Assembly: GCF_051014445.1 (NCBI RefSeq) | Contig: NW_027488370.1 | Span: 5,394,001 to 5,458,000, forward strand | Source of the DNA: Colletes latitarsis | Taxonomy: Eukaryota > Arthropoda > Insecta > Hymenoptera > Colletidae | Length of the DNA: 64,000 bases | Reading direction: 5' to 3' | In this document: one piece after another, positions 25,601 through 38,050 of the stretch | How the letters are laid out: the number at the start of each line of letters is the position of its first letter | Position numbering within the stretch: position 1 is the stretch's first letter | Position numbers and translations under genes: made by a program | The notes under the pieces: model-generated | What the model was told of the DNA's origin: nothing | The model's database searches: none | What the model saw: the letters and a program-made list of their open reading frames with translations, nothing else

Positions 25601-27749
25601 AAAACGGTCAATTAAACCTGGTTTCGATCAATATTTTTGAGCATAACGCATGTTAGGTCTAGGTTAGGTCTGGGATTTGCTCTCATCAGGCTCGTACTTT
25701 CGCATATTTCTCATAATTCATGGCTAGATCCTGGGCTATTTCTGGATTGCATCACGTAGTAATGTAGTACCACACTGAAACAGTCCATTAAACCTGGTTT
25801 CGATCAATATTTTTGAGCATAACGCATGCTAGGTCTAGGTTAGGTCTGGGATTTGCTCTCATCAGGCTCGTACTTTCGCATATTGGTCATACTTGATGGG
25901 CAGATTCTGGGCTTTTTGTGGATTGGATCACGTAGTAATTTAGTAGCACACTGAAACAGTCGATTAAACCTGGTTTCGATCAATATATATGATCATAACG
26001 CATGTTAGGTCTAGGTTAGGCCTGGGATTTGCCCTCATCAGGGTCATACTTTCGCAGTTTTGACATACATGTTGACCTGATCGAGGGCTTTTCTGCTTTG
26101 GATCACGTAGTAATGTGGTACCACACTAAAACGGTCAATTAAACCTGGTCTCGATCAATATTTTAGAGGATAGCGCATGTTAGGTCTAGGTTAGCCCTGA
26201 GATTTTCACTCATCAGACACATACTTTCGCATTTTTCACATACTTCTTGAACGGATCCTGGGTTTTTTCTGGTGTGGATCACGTAGTATTGTGGTACCAC
26301 ACTGAAAAAATCACTTAAACCTAGTCTTGATAAATATTTTAGGGGATAACGCATGTTAGGTCTGGGTTATGTCTAGGATTTGCCCTTATCAGGCTCATAC
26401 TTTCGCATATTTTTCATACTTCATGGCTAGATCCTGGGCTATTTCTGGTTTGGATCACGTAGTAATGTGGTACCACACTGAAACATTCAATTAAACCTGG
26501 TCATGATAAATATTTTAGTGGATAACGCATGTTAGGTCTGGGTTATGTCTAGGATTTGCCCTCATCAGGCTCATACTTTCGCATATTTCTCATAATACAT
26601 GGCTAGATCCTGGGCTATTTCTGGATTGGATCACGTAGTAATGTGTTACCACACTGAAACAGCAAAGTAAACCTGGTTTCGATCAATATTTTAGAGGATA
26701 ACGCAAGTTAGGTCTGGGATAAGTCTGGGATACGCCCTCATCAGGCTCATACTTTCGCGTTTTTCACATACTTGTTGAACAGATCCTGGGTTTTTTCTAG
26801 TTTGGATCACGTAGTAGTGTGGTACCACACTGAAGCAGTCCATTAAACCTGGTATCGATCAATATTTTAGAGGATAATGCATGTTAGGTCTAGGTTAGGC
26901 CTGGGATGTGCCCTCATCAGGGTCATACTTTCGCGTTTTTCACATACTTGTTGACCTGATCGAGGGTTTTTTCTGCTTTGGATCACGTAGTAAAGTGGTA
27001 CCACAATGAAACATTCCATTAAACCTGGTTTCGATCAATATTTTAGAGGATAACGCAAGTTAGGCCTGGGATAGGTCTGGGATTTGCCCTCATCATGCTC
27101 ATACTTTCGCAACTTTCTCATACATCATGACTAGATCCTGGGCTATTTCTGGATTCGTATCACGTAGTAATGTGGTAGCACGCTGAAACAGTCAACTAAA
27201 CCTGGTTTCGATCAATATTTTAGAGGATAACGCAAGTTAGGCCTGGGATAGGTCTGGGATTTGCCCTCATCATGCTCATACTTTCGCATCTTTCTCATAC
27301 ATCATGACTAGATCCTGGGCTATTTCTGGATTCGTATCACGTAGTAATGTGGTAGCACGCTGAAACAGTCAACTAAACCTGGTTTCGATCAATATTTTTG
27401 AGGACAACGCATGTTAGGTCTGGGATAGGTCTGGGATTTGCCCTCATCAGGGTCATACTTTCGCAGTTTTGACATGCATGTTGACCTGATCGAGGGCTTT
27501 TCTGCTTTGGATCACGTAGTAATGTGGCACCACACTAAAACGGTCAATTAAACCTGGTCTCGATCAATATTTTAGAGGATAGCGCATGTTAGGTCTAGGT
27601 TAGCCCTGAGATTTTCACTCATCAGACACATACTTTCGCATTCTTCACATACTTGTTGAACGGATCCTGGGTTTTTTCTGGTTTGGATCACGTAGTAATG
27701 TGGGACCACACTGAAACAGTCCATTAAACCTGGTTTCGATCAATATTTT
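22644..27749. repeat. Composite super-unit U2 (29 monomers, 5106 bp)
   Basis: It has the same two-part organisation as U1 but is shorter. The first part (22644 to about 24040) lacks at least three monomers present in U1. The second part starts mid-way into the equivalent block: 24046-27380 matches 19115-22449 at a constant 4931-bp offset. An extra TTGACATGCATGTTGACC monomer at about 27381-27560 changes the offset from 4931 to 5106 bp before the next unit start. Confidence 0.82.
24046..27380. repeat. 3.3-kb block, middle copy
   Basis: It matches 19115-22449 at +4931 bp, and therefore also the start of 31088-34073. The left junction lies inside the conserved box TTTCGATCAATATTTTA: upstream sequence (GTCAATACAACCTGG) belongs to the first-part monomers and downstream sequence (CAGGATAACGCATGTTATG) to the second-part monomers. 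The internal order of variants is the same in all copies. Confidence 0.83.
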
Positions 27750-29502
27750 AGAGAATAATTCATGTTCGGTCTAGGTTAGGTCCGGGATTTTCACTCATCA
27801 GACTCATACTTTCGCACACTTCACATACTCGTTGAACAGATCCTGGGTTATTTTCTGGTTTGGATCACATAGTAATGTGGTACCACACTGAAACAGTCGA
27901 TTAAACCAGGTTTCGATCAATATTTTTGAGGATAACGCATGTTACGTCTAAGTTAGGTCTGGGATTTTCACTCATCAGACTCATACTTTCGCATTCTTCA
28001 CATACTTGTTGAACGGATCCTGGGTTTTTTCTGGATTGGATCACGTAGTAATGTGGTACCACACTGAAACATTCAATGAAAACTGGTCTGGATAAATATT
28101 TTGGAGGATAACGCAAGTTAGGTCTGGGATAGTTCTGGGATTTGGCCTCATCAGGGTCATACTTTCGCAGTTTTAACATACATGTTGACCTAATCCAGGG
28201 TTTTTTCTGCTTTGGATCACGTAGTAATGTGGTACCACACTAAAACAGTCAATTCAACCTGGTTTCGATCAATATTTTAGAGGATAACGCATGTTAGGTC
28301 TGGGACAGTTCTAGAATTTGCCCTCATCATGCTCATACTTTCGCATCTTTCTCATACATCATGACTAGATCCTGGGCTATTTCTGGATTCGTATCACGTA
28401 GTAATGTGGTAGCACGCTGAAACAGTCAACTAAACCTGGTTTCGATCAATATTTTTGAGGATAACGCAAGTTAGGTCTGGGATTGGTCTGGGATTTGACC
28501 TCATCAGACTCATACTTTCGCACACTTCACATACTCGTTGAACAGATCCTGGGTTATTTTCTGGTTTGGATCACATAGTAATGTGGTACCACACTGAAAC
28601 AGTCGATTAAACCAGGTTTCGATCAATATTTTAGAGTATAACGCATGTTAGGTCTAGGTTAGGCCTGGGATTTTCACTCATCAGACTCATACTTTCGCAT
28701 TCTTCACATACTTGTTGAACGGATCCTGGGTTTTTTCTGGTTTGGATCACGTAGTAATGTGGGACCACACTGAAACAGTCCATTAAACCTGGTTTCGATC
28801 AATATTTTAGAGAATAATTCATGTTCGGTCTAGGTTAGGTCCGGGATTTTCACTCATCAGACTCATACTTTCGCACACTTCACATACTCGTTGAACAGAT
28901 CCTGGGTTATTTTCTGGTTTGGATCACATAGTAATGTGGTACCACACTGAAACAATCGATTAAACCAGGTTTCGATCAATATTTTAGAGTATAACGCATG
29001 TTAGGTCTAGGTTAGGCCTGGGATTTTCACTCATCAGACTAATACTTTCGCATTGTTCACATACTTGTTGATCGGATCCTGGGTTTTTTCTGGATTGGAT
29101 CACGTAGTAATGTGGTACCACACTGAAACATTCAATGAAAACTGGTCTGGATAAATATTTTAGAGGATAACGCAAGTTAGGTCTGGGATAGGTCTGGGAT
29201 TTGGCCTCATCAGAGTCATGCTTTCGCAGTTTTAACATACATGTTGTCCTAATCCAGGGTTTTTTCTGCTTTGGATCACGTAGTAATGTGGTACCACACT
29301 AAAACAGTCAATACAACCTGGTTTCGATCAATATTTTAGAGGCTAATGCATGTTAGGTCTAGGTTAGATCTGGGATTTGCCCTCATCAGGGTCATACTTT
29401 CGCATATTTCTCATAATTGATGGCTAAATCCTGGGCTATTTCTGGATTGCATCACGTAGTAATGTAGTACCACACTGAAACAGTCAATTACACCTGGTTT
29501 CC

Positions 29503-32500
29503 ATCAATATTTTAGAGGACAACGCAAGTTAGGTCTGGGATAGGTCTGGGATTTGCCCTCGTCAGGATCATACTTTCGCATTTTTCACATGCTTGTTGAA
29601 CAGATCCTGGGTTTTTTCTGGTTTGGATCACGCAGTAGTGTGGTACCACACTGAAACAGTCCACTCAACCTGGTTTCGATCAATATTTTACAGGATAACG
29701 CATGTTATGTCTAGGTTAGGCCTGGGATTACCCCTCATCAGACTCATACTTTCGCATACTTCACATACTTGTTGAACAGATCCTAGGTTTTTTTCTGGTT
29801 TGGATCACGTATTAATGTGGTACCACACTGAAACAGTCGACTAAACCTGGTTTCGATAAATATTTTTGAGCATAACGCATGTTAGGTCTAGGTTAGGCCT
29901 GGGATTTTCACTCATCAGACTCATACTTTCGCATTCATCACATACTTGTTGACAGATCCTGGGTTTTTTCTAGTTTGGATCACGTAGTAATGTGGTACCA
30001 CACTGAAACAGTCCATTAAACCTGGTTTCGATCAATATTTTTGAGGATAACGCATGCTAGGTCTGGGTTAGGTCTAGGAATTGCCCTCATCAGGCTCATA
30101 CTTTCGCATATTTCTCATAATTCATGGCTAGATCCTGGGCTATTTCGGGATTGCATCACGTAGTAATGTAGTACCACACTGAAACAGTCCATTAAACCTG
30201 GTTTCGATCAATATTTTTGAGGACAACGCATGTTAGGTCTGGGATAGGTCTGGGATTTGCCCTCATCAGGGTCATACTTTCGCAGTTTTGACATGCATGT
30301 TGACCTGATCGAGGGCTTTTCTGCTTTGGATCACGTAGTAATGTGGCACCACACTAAAACGGTCAATTAAACCTGGTTTCGATCAATATTTTTGAGCATA
30401 ACGCATGTTAGGTCTAGGTTAGGTCTGGGATTTGCTCTCATCAGGCTCGTACTTTCGCATATTTCTCATACCTGATAGGCAGATTCAGGGCATTTTCTAG
30501 TTTGGATCACGTAGTAATGTGGTACCACACTGAAACAGTCCATTAAACCTGGTTTCGATCAATATTTTTGAGGATAACGCATGTTAGGTCTGGGTTAGGT
30601 CTAGGAATTGCCCTCATCAGGCTCATACTTTCGCATATTTCTCATAATTCATGGCTAGATCCTGGGCTATTTCTGGATTGCATCACGTAGTAATGTAGTA
30701 CCACACTGAAACAGTCCATTAAACCTGGTTTCGATCAATATTTTTGAGCATAACGCATGCTAGGTCTAGGTTAGGTCTGGGATTTGCTCTCATCAGGGTC
30801 ATACTTTCGCATATTTCTCATAATTGATGGCTAAATCCTGGGCTATTTCTGGATTGCATCACGTAGTAATGTAGTACCACACTGAAACAGTCAATTAAAC
30901 CTGGTTTCCATCAATATTTTAGAGGACAACGCAAGTTAGGTCTGGGATAGGTCTGGGATTTGCCCTCGTCAGGATCATACTTTCGCATTTTTCACATACT
31001 TGTTGAACAGATCCTGGGTTTTTTCTGGTTTGGATCACGCAGTAGTGTGGTACCACACTGAAACAGTCCACTCAACCTGGTTTCGATCAATATTTTACAG
31101 GATAACGCATGTTATGTCTAGGTTAGGCCTGGGATTAGCCCTCATCAGACTCATACTTTCGCATACTTCACATACTTGTTGAACAGATCCTAGGTTTTTT
31201 TCTGGTTTGGATCACGTATTAATGTGGTACCACACTGCAACAGTCGACTAAACCTGGTTTCGATAAATATTTTTGAGCATAACGCATGTTAGGTCTAGGT
31301 TAGGCCTGGGATTTTCACTCATCAGACTCATACTTTCGCATTCATCACATACTTGTTGACAGATCCTGGGTTTTTTCTAGTTTGGATCACGTAGTAATGT
31401 GGTACCACACTGAAACAGTCCATTAAACCTGGTTTCGATCAATATTTTTGAGGATAACGCATGTTAGGTCTGGGTTAGGTCTAGGAATTGCCCTCATCAG
31501 GCTCATACTTTCGCATATTTCTCATAATTCATGGCTAGATCCTGGGCTATTTCTGGATTGCATCACGTAGTAATGTAGTACCACACTGAAACAGTCCATT
31601 AAACCTGGTTTCGATCAATATTTTTGAGCATAACGCATGCTAGGTCTAGGTTAGGTCTGGGATTTGCTCTCATCAGGGTCATACTTTCGCATATTTCTCA
31701 TAATTGATGGCTAAATCCTGGGCTATTTCTGGATTGCATCACGTAGTAATGTAGTACCACACTGAAACAGTCAATTAAACCTGGTTTCCATCAATATTTT
31801 AGAGGACAACGCAAGTTAGGTCTGGGATAGGTCTGGGATTTGCCCTCGTCAGGATCATACTTTCGCATTTTTCACATACTTGTTGAACAGATCCTGGGTT
31901 TTTTCTGGTTTGGATCACGCAGTAGTGTGGTACCACACTGAAACAGTCCACTCAACCTGGTTTCGATCAATATTTTACAGGATAACGCATGTTATGTCTA
32001 GGTTAGGCCTGGGATTAGCCCTCATCAGACTCATACTTTCGCATACTTCACATACTTGTTGAACATATCCTAGGTTTTTTTCTGGTTTGGATCACGTATT
32101 AATGTGGTACCACACTGAAACAGTCGACTAAACCTGGTTTCGATAAATATTTTTGAGCATAACGCATGTTTGGTCTGGGTTAGGCCTGGGATTTTCACTC
32201 ATCAGACTCATACTTTCGCATTCATCACATACTTGTTGACAGATCCTGGGTATTTTCTAGTTTGGATCACGTAGTAATGTGGTACCACACTGAAACAGTC
32301 CATTAAACCTGGTTTCGATCGATATTTTTGAGGATAACGCATGTTAGGTCTGGGTTAGGTCTAGGAATTGCCCTCATCAGGCTCATACTTTCGCATATTT
32401 CTCATAATTCATGGCTAGATCCTGGGCTATTTCGGGATTGCATCACGTAGTAATGTAGTACCACACTGAAACAGTCCATTAAACCTGGTTTCGATCAATA

Positions 32501-34073
32501 TCTTTGAGGACAACGCATGTTAGGTCTGGGATAGGTCTGGGATTTGCCCTCATCAGGGTCATACTTTCGCAGTTTTGACATGCATGTTGACCTGATCGAG
32601 GGCTTTTCTGCTTTGGATCACGTAGTAATGTGGCACCACACTAAAACGGTCAATTAAACCAGGTTTCGATCAATATTTTTGAGCATAACGCATGTTAGGT
32701 CTAGGTTAGGTCTGGGATTTGCTCTCATCAGGCTCGTACTTTCGCATATTTCTCATAATTCATGGCTAGATCCTGGGCTATTTCTGGATTGCATCACGTA
32801 GTAATGTAGTACCACACTGAAACAGTCCATTAAACCTGGTTTCGATCAATATTTTTGAGCATAACGCATGCTAGGTCTAGGTTAGGTCTGGGATTTGCTC
32901 TCATCAGGCTCGTACTTTCGCATATTGGTCATACTTGATGGGCAGATTCTGGGCTTTTTGTGGATTGGATCACGTAGTAATTTAGTAGCACACTGAAACA
33001 GTCGATTAAACCTGGTTTCGATCAATATATATGATCATAACGCATGTTAGGTCTAGGTTAGGCCTGGGATTTGCCCTCATCAGGGTCATACTTTCGCAGT
33101 TTTGACATGCATGTTGACCTGATCGAGGGCTTTTCTGCTTTGGATCACGTAGTAATGTGGTACCACACTAAAACGGTCAATTAAACCTGGTCTCGATCAA
33201 TATTTTAGAGGATAGCGCATGTTAGGTCTAGGTTAGCCCTGAGATTTTCACTCATCAGACACATACTTTCGCATTTTTCACATACTTCTTGAACGGATCC
33301 TGGGTTTTTTCTGGTGTGGATCACGTAGTATTGTGGTACCAGACTGAAACAATCAATTAAACCTAGTCTTGATAAATATTTTAGGGGATAACGCATGTTA
33401 GGTCTGGGTTATGTCTAGGATTTGCCCTTATCAGGCTCATACTTTCGCATATTTTTCATACTTCATGGCTAGATCCTGGGCTATTTCTGGTTTGGATCAC
33501 GTAGTATTGTGGTACCAGACTGAAACAATCAATTAAACCTAGTCTTGATAAATATTTTAGGGGATAACGCATGTTAGGTCTGGGTTATGTCTAGGATTTG
33601 CCCTTATCAGGCTCATACTTTCGCATATTTTTCATACTTCATGGCTAGATCCTGGGCTATTTCTGGATTGGATCACGTAGTAATGTGTTACCACACTGAA
33701 ACAGCAAAGTAAACCTGGTTTCGATCAATATTTTAGAGGATAACGCAAGTTAGGTCTGGGATAAGTCTGGGATACGCCCTCATCAGGCTCATACTTTCGC
33801 GTTTTTCACATACTTGTTGAACAGATCCTGGGTTTTTTCTAGTTTGGATCACGTAGTAGTGTGGTACCACACTGAAGCAGTCCATTAAACCTGGTATCGA
33901 TCAATATTTTAGAGGATAATGCATGTTAGGTCTAGGTTAGGCCTGGGATGTGCCCTCATCAGGGTCATACTTTCGCGTTTTTCACATACTTGTTGACCTG
34001 ATCGAGGGTTTTTTCTGCTTTGGATCACGTAGTAAAGTGGTACCACAATGAAACATTCCATTAAACCTGGTTT
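29503..34073. repeat. 4.6-kb long-range duplicated block, copy 2
   Basis: This is the partner of 17530-22100 at +11973 bp. One internal monomer has been replaced without changing length: at 33501-33676 it carries a copy of the preceding monomer, whereas copy 1 has a TGGTCATGATAAATATTTTA monomer at the equivalent place. Equal length with different content suggests conversion or a compensated exchange rather than simple insertion. Confidence 0.83.
33325..33676. repeat. Perfect-looking adjacent monomer duplication
   Basis: Two neighbouring 176-bp monomers both carry the otherwise unusual GTAGTATTGTGGTACCAGAC and TTTTAGGGGATAACGC, and agree base for base over nearly their whole length. They diverge only at the end, where TTTCTGGTTTGG in the first is TTTCTGGATTGG in the second. 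This is a one-monomer step, the smallest unit of array change seen here. Confidence 0.82.
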
Positions 34074-34080
34074 CGATCAA

Positions 34081-37000
34081 TATTTTCGAGGATAACGCAT
34101 GTTAGGTCTGGGTTAGGTCTAGGAATTGCCCTCATCAGGCTCATACTTTCGCATATTTCTCATAATTCATGGCTAGATCCTGGGCTATTTCTGGATTGCA
34201 TGACGTAGTAATGTAGTACCACACTGAAACAGTCCATTAAACCTGGTTTCGATCAATATTTTTGAGGATAATGCATGTTAGGTCTAGGTTAGGTCTGGGA
34301 TTTGCCCTCATCAGGGTCATACTTTCGCATATTTCTCATAATTGATGGCTAAATCCTGTGCTATTTCTGGATTGCATCACGTACTAATGTAGTACCACAC
34401 TGAAACAGTCAATTCAACCTGGTTTCCATCAATATTTTAGAGGACAACGCAACTTAGGTCTGGGATAGGTCTGGGATTTGCCCTCGTCAGGATCATACTT
34501 TCGCATTTTTCACATACTTGATGAACAGATCCTGGGTTTTTTCTGGTTTGGATCACGCAGTAGTGTGGTACCACACTGAAACAGTCCACTCAACCTGGTT
34601 TCGATCAATATTTTACAGGATAACGCATGTTATGTCTAGGTTAGGCCTGGGATTAGCCCTCATCAGACTCATACTTTCGCATACTTCACATACTTGTTGA
34701 ACAGATCCTAGGTTTTTTTCTGGTTTGGATCACGTATTAATGTGGTACCACACTGAAACAGTCGACTAAACCTGGTTTCGATAAATATTTTTGAGCATAA
34801 CGCATGTTAGGTCTAGGTTAGGCCTGGGATTTTCAATCATCAGACTCATACTTTCGCATTCATCACATACTTGTTGAACAGATCCTGGGTTTTTTCTAGT
34901 TTGGATCACGTAGTAATGTGGTACCACACTGAAACAGTCCATTAAACCTGGTTTCGATCAATATTTTTGAGGATAACGCATGTTAGGTCTGGGTTAGGTC
35001 TAGGAATTGCCCTCATCAGGCTCATACTTTCGCATATTTCTCATAATTCATGGCTAGATCCTGGGCTATTTCGGGATTGCATCACGTAGTAATGTAGTAC
35101 CACACTGAAACAGTCCATTAAACCTGGTTTCGATCAATATTTTTGAGGATAACACATGTTAGGTCTAGGTTAGGTCTGGGATTTGCTCTCATCAGGCTCA
35201 TTCTTTCGCATATTTCTCATAATTGATGGCTAGATCCTGGTCTTTTTCTGGATTGGAGCACGTAGTAATGTAGAACCACACTGAAACAGTCAATTAACCA
35301 TAGTTTCGATCACTATTTTAGAGGATAACGCATGTTAGGTATGGGATAGTTCTGGGATTTGCCCTCATCAGACTCATAGTTTCGCACACTTCACATACTC
35401 GCTGAACAGATCCTGGTTTTTTTTCTGGATTGGATTACTTAGTAATGCGGTGCCACACTGACACAGTCGATTAAACCTGGTTTCGATCAATATCATTGAG
35501 GATAACGCATGTTAGGTCTAGGTTAGGCCTGGGATTTGCCCCCATAAGACCCATACCTTCGCATATTTCTCATACTTCATGGCTAGATCCTGGGCTATTT
35601 ATAGATTGGATCACGTAGTAATGTGGCACCACACTGAAACAGTCAATTAAACCTGGTTTCGATCAATATTTTAGAGGATAACGCAAGTTATGTCTGGGTT
35701 AGGTCTAGGATTTGCCCTGATTAGGCTCATACTTTCGCATATTTCTCATACTTCATGGCTAGATCCTGGGCTATTTCTGGATTGCATCACGTAGTAATGT
35801 AGTGCAACACTGAAACAGTCAATTAAACCTGGTTTCCATCAATATTTTAGAGGACAACGCAAGTTAGGTCTGGGTTAGGCCTGGGATTTGCCCTTATCAG
35901 ACTCATACTTTCGCATACTTCACATACTTGTTGAACAGATCCTGGGTTCTTTCCGGTTTGGATCACGTAGTAATGTGGTACCACACTGAAACAGACGATT
36001 AAACCTGGTTTTGATCAATATTTTTGAGCATAACGCATGTTAGGTCTAGGTTAGGTCTGGGATTTGCTCTCATCAGGCTCGTACTTTCGCATATTTCTCA
36101 TATTTGATGGGCAGATTCTGGGCTTTTTGTGGATTGGATCACGTAGTAATTTAGTAGCACACTGAAACAGTCGATTAAACCTGGTTTCGATCTATATATA
36201 TGAGCATAACGCATGTTAGGTCTAGGTTAGGCCTGGGATTTGCCCTCATCAGGGTCACACTTTCGCAGTTTTGACATGCATGTTGACCTGATCGAGGGCT
36301 TTTCTGCTTTGGATCACGTAGTAATGTGGTACCACACTAAAACGGTCAATTAAACCTGGTCTCGATCAATATTTTAGAGGATAGCGCATGTTAGGTCTAG
36401 GTTAGCCCTGAGATTTTCACTCATCAGACACATACTTTCGCATTATTCACATACTTCTTGAACGGATCCTGGGTTTTTTCTGGTGTGGATCACGTAGTAT
36501 TGTGGTACCACACTGAAACAATCAATTAAACCTAGTCTTGATAAATATTTTAGGGGATAACGCATGTTAGGTCTGGGTTATGTCCAGGATTTGCCCTCAT
36601 CAGGCTCATACTTTCGCCTATTTTTCATACTTCATGGCTAGATCCTGGGCTATTTCTGGTTTGGATCACGTAGTAATGTGGTACCACACTGAAACATTCA
36701 ATTAAACCTGGTCATGATAAATATTTTAGTGGATAACGCATGTTAGGTCTGGGTTATGTCTAGGATTTGCCCTCATCAGGCTCATACTTTCGCATATTTC
36801 TCATAATACATGGCTAGATCCTGGGCTATTTCTGGATTGGATCACGTAGTAATGTGTTACCACACTGAAACAGCAAAGTAAACCTGGTTTCGATCAATAT
36901 TTTAGAGGATAACGCAAGTTAGGTCTGGGATAAGTCTGGGATACGCCCTCATCAGGCTCATACTTTCGCGTTTTTCACATACTTGTTGAACAGATCCTGG

Positions 37001-37600
37001 GTTTTTTCTAGTTTGGATCACGTAGTAGTGTGGTACCACACTGAAACAGTCCATTAAACCTGGTATCGATCAATATTTTAGAGGATAATGCATGTTAGGT
37101 CTAGGTTAGGCCTGGGATGTGCCCTCATCAGGGTCATACTTTCGCGTTTTTCACATACTTGTTGACCTGATCGAGGGTTTTTTCTGCTTTGGATCACGTA
37201 GTAAAGTGGTACCACAATGAAACATTCCATTAAACCTGGTTTCGATCAATATTTTAGAGGATAACGCAAGTTAGGTCTGGGATAGGTCTGGGATTCGCCC
37301 TCATCAGGCTCATACTTTCGCGTTTTCATATACTTGTTGAACAGATCCTGGGTTTTTACTAGTTTGGATCACGTAGTAGTGTGGTACCACACTGAAACAG
37401 TCGATTAAACCTGGGTTCGATCTATATTTTTGAGGATAACGCATGTTAGGTCTAGGTTAGGCCTGGGATTTTCACTCATCAGACTCATACTTTCGCATTC
37501 ATCACATATTTGTTGAACAGATCCTGGGTTTTTTCTAGTTTGGATCACGTAGTAATGTGGTACCACACTCAAACAGTCCATTAAACCTGGTTTCGATCAA
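34081..37600. repeat. Mixed 20-monomer stretch (3520-bp step)
   Basis: It begins with TATTTTCGAGGATAACGC, which recurs at 37601. Within it, 34430-35130 resembles the second part of U1/U3 (TTTTACAGG monomer and its neighbours). From about 35160 to 36030 come divergent monomers (CGCTGAACAGATCCTGG, GCCCCCATAAGACCC). About 36040-37250 again follows the block seen at 20890-22100. It therefore looks like an older composite unit interrupted by other variants. Confidence 0.75.
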
Positions 37601-38050
37601 TATTTTCGAGGATAACGCATGTTAGGTCTGGGTTAGGTCTAGGAATTGCCCTCATCAGGCTCATACTTTCGCATATTTCTCATAATTCATGGCTAGATCC
37701 TGGGCTATTTCTGGATTGCATCACGTAGTAATGTAGTACCACACTGAAAGGGTCCATTAAACCTGGTTTCGATCAATATTTTTGAGGATAATGCATGTTA
37801 GGTCTAGGTTAGGTCTGGGATTTGCCCTCATCAGGGTCATACTTTCGCATATTGCTCATAATTGATGGCTAAATCCTGTGCTATTTCTGGATTGCATCAC
37901 GTACTAATGTAGTACCACACTGAAACAGTCAATTCAACCTGGTTTCCATCAATATTTTAGAGGACAACGCAAGTTAGGTCTGGGATAGGTCTGGGATTTG
38001 CCCTCGTCAGGATCATACTTTCGCATTTTTCACATACTTGATGAACAGAT
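37601..38050. repeat. Partial copy of 34081-34530
   Basis: The start of the previous stretch is repeated at +3520 bp (20 monomers), including the rare GATCCTGTGCTATTTCTGG and CACGTACTAATG words. It breaks off near 38050, where the sequence switches to GTTTTGTCTGGTTTGG followed by CACGTATTAATGTGGTGCC. Confidence 0.78.

Larger units (their letters stand above)
27750..34080. repeat. Composite super-unit U3 (about 36 monomers)
   Basis: The first part (27750 to about 29330) follows U2 but keeps a CACACTTCACATACTCG monomer (near 28870) that U2 lost. A monomer with GAGGCTAATGCATG joins it near 29340 to the second part, which matches U1 at a constant 11973-bp offset from about 29503 to 34073. Past 34080 the order no longer follows U1. 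Confidence 0.8.
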
